From positions 9,218,604-9,282,603 of the forward strand of contig JACDQD010000011.1 of NCBI GenBank assembly GCA_019843655.1: a stretch of 64,000 nucleotides of DNA. The letters are read 5' to 3'. Shown here piece after piece: positions 62,950 through 64,000 of this stretch. The stretch's first letter is position 1. Each line of letters starts with the position of its first letter. The position numbers and the translations under genes are program-made. This DNA comes from Lethocerus indicus. Lineage: Eukaryota; Arthropoda; Insecta; Hemiptera; Belostomatidae. The notes under the pieces are model-generated. The model saw only the letters and a program-made list of their open reading frames with translations. It did not search any database and was not told the origin of the DNA.

Positions 62950-63016
62950 ATCTGTCATCTCTCGACGGTTTGGTTTTTTACTGAACAGGTTTCGTCTGCT
63001 CACCTTCTTCAATAGA
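62950..63016 (+). mobile_element. Palindromic element, left-arm fragment (copy F)
   Basis: CATCTGTCATCTCTCGACGG, then TTTGGTTTTTTACTGAACAGG, then TTTCGTCTGCTCACCTTCTTCA resembles the left arm CTGTCTCCTCTCG, GTTTGGTCTTTTGCTAGACCGG, TTTCGGCTGCTCGCCATCTTCA. The core and right arm are absent. Confidence 0.65.
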
Positions 63017-63062
63017 AATTCTTATCCAGCCATTCCAAAGCGTAAAACGTATTACTAAATAT

Positions 63063-63066
<4 letters not shown>

Positions 63067-63093
<27 letters not shown>
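63067..63093. repeat. A27 homopolymer
   Basis: This is an uninterrupted run of 27 A about 50 bp right of palindromic fragment F. It could be a retroposon tail or a simple slippage tract. No flanking duplication was recognised. Confidence 0.95.
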
Positions 63094-64000
63094 CATTGTA
63101 AGGCAGGTACATTATTAGTGTGTTAGGTATGAAATTCTGAAGTGAATGAAAAAACTAAAGGAACTTACATTATGGAATTAATTGCATTTTCAGCTGCTGG
63201 CCTTTCAAGACTAGTATTCTCGGTCAAATGGAATTAGTATTATGAACATATTTGGAATAATTAATATGCGGACTGCAATGAATTCCTGTGCGCATCCACG
63301 ATGCAAGTCCTACTGCTCTCTTCGCAATTTTTATTTAAACGAGCGACCGCGAATACCGAAAGGCGAAAGAAATATTCAATTAAAGCGAAATGAAAAAGTT
63401 TGAGGCGCCTCTCACATCCGTCGAATCAATTACTCGGCCCCGACACGACCGCTTTTTTGACTCCGCACTCCGATCACGCACTTTATATTTGTCCAATCGG
63501 AATGATTTCTCATGATTTTTTACTTTATATCGCGAAGTCACAGCATTGGACAGTGAAAAAGGGTTCTAATATATACCCCGAGTCTGCTGAATGAAATTTA
63601 AATTCAAAATACATGCATGAAATACATAATAATAACAAGATTAATCCACCGGCAAAACATCGTAGTTTCCTAATAACCGCAATAAATTAAATATAAAAAG
63701 AATATAATATAATATAATCAAGACATATATTGAGAGAATAAAGTAAAGAAAAAAACTGGTGATAGCTACAGGAAGCAACGATGTAGCGAGCGATTGTGTC
63801 ATTAAAAAAATAAAACAAATATATTCGGTAAACATTTTTATGTAAAACTCGTAACATGTTCATGAAGTTCTTTTATATATTTTAGGTCGGGTTCGTTCAA
63901 CCACTTCTGAGTTATAGGGATCTCGGTATTCAAATCTCACATCATCCCTATAATGTTTGAACTGTCATTATGTTGTTAGGGAATGGGTGCGTTGGCAGTA
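63094..64000. other. Right end of window, nothing recognised
   Basis: Mixed AT-rich sequence with two short open frames of about 64 codons that have no known motif. One of them (63641-63835, minus) is hydrophobic simply because the DNA is AT-rich. Confidence 0.5.

Overview
This is a eukaryotic, almost certainly insect, genomic window. It holds spliced genes with GT-AG introns, a mitochondrial-type thiolase with a split targeting peptide, an SLC16-type transporter with a very long intron, abundant TA microsatellites, a 3-kb minisatellite and a family of short palindromic repeats. The order of insect cannot be resolved from sequence alone. Most of the 64 kb is intronic or intergenic. No rRNA, tRNA, CRISPR array, prokaryotic operon or viral gene was recognised.

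Layout. (1) Positions 1-2607, minus strand: the 5' part of a mitochondrial acetyl-CoA acetyltransferase (ACAT1-like) gene. Three coding exons (2607-2590, 2513-2367, 922-614) join in phase. The rest of the gene lies off the left edge. (2) 2608-14000: an 11.4-kb intergenic stretch between two head-to-head genes. It holds a decayed palindromic-element arm, two copies of a dispersed repeat, a 3-kb array of an 11-bp unit (8645-11618) followed by a 26-bp repeat, more palindromic-element arms, and one intact palindromic element (13521-13840). (3) 14016-14321, plus strand: a TATA box, a GC- and GAGA-rich leader and a candidate 35-nt first coding exon of a monocarboxylate-transporter-like (SLC16/MCT) gene. 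(4) 14322-48737: its proposed 34.4-kb intron, containing four further palindromic elements, microsatellites and several strong hairpins. (5) 48738-49207: the second coding exon, with a Gly/Ala/Pro/Arg-rich cytosolic N-terminus and the MCT signature EGGWGW at the start of TM1. (6) 49208-64000: presumed next intron, with no recognisable exon; the remaining transporter exons should lie to the right.

The two genes are metabolic: ketone-body and isoleucine thiolysis in mitochondria, and H+-coupled monocarboxylate transport at a membrane. Their head-to-head order may be coincidence.

The most interesting signal is a family of palindromic 155-325 bp elements. They have about 88-bp inverted arms, asymmetric ends, 11-14 bp imperfect direct repeats flanking four of the five best copies, and a CTGAAGA-stem-GAAAC (hammerhead-like) motif in each arm. 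The 11-bp minisatellite ends against a relic of such an arm, and its unit resembles the element core, so the array may have grown out of one of these elements.
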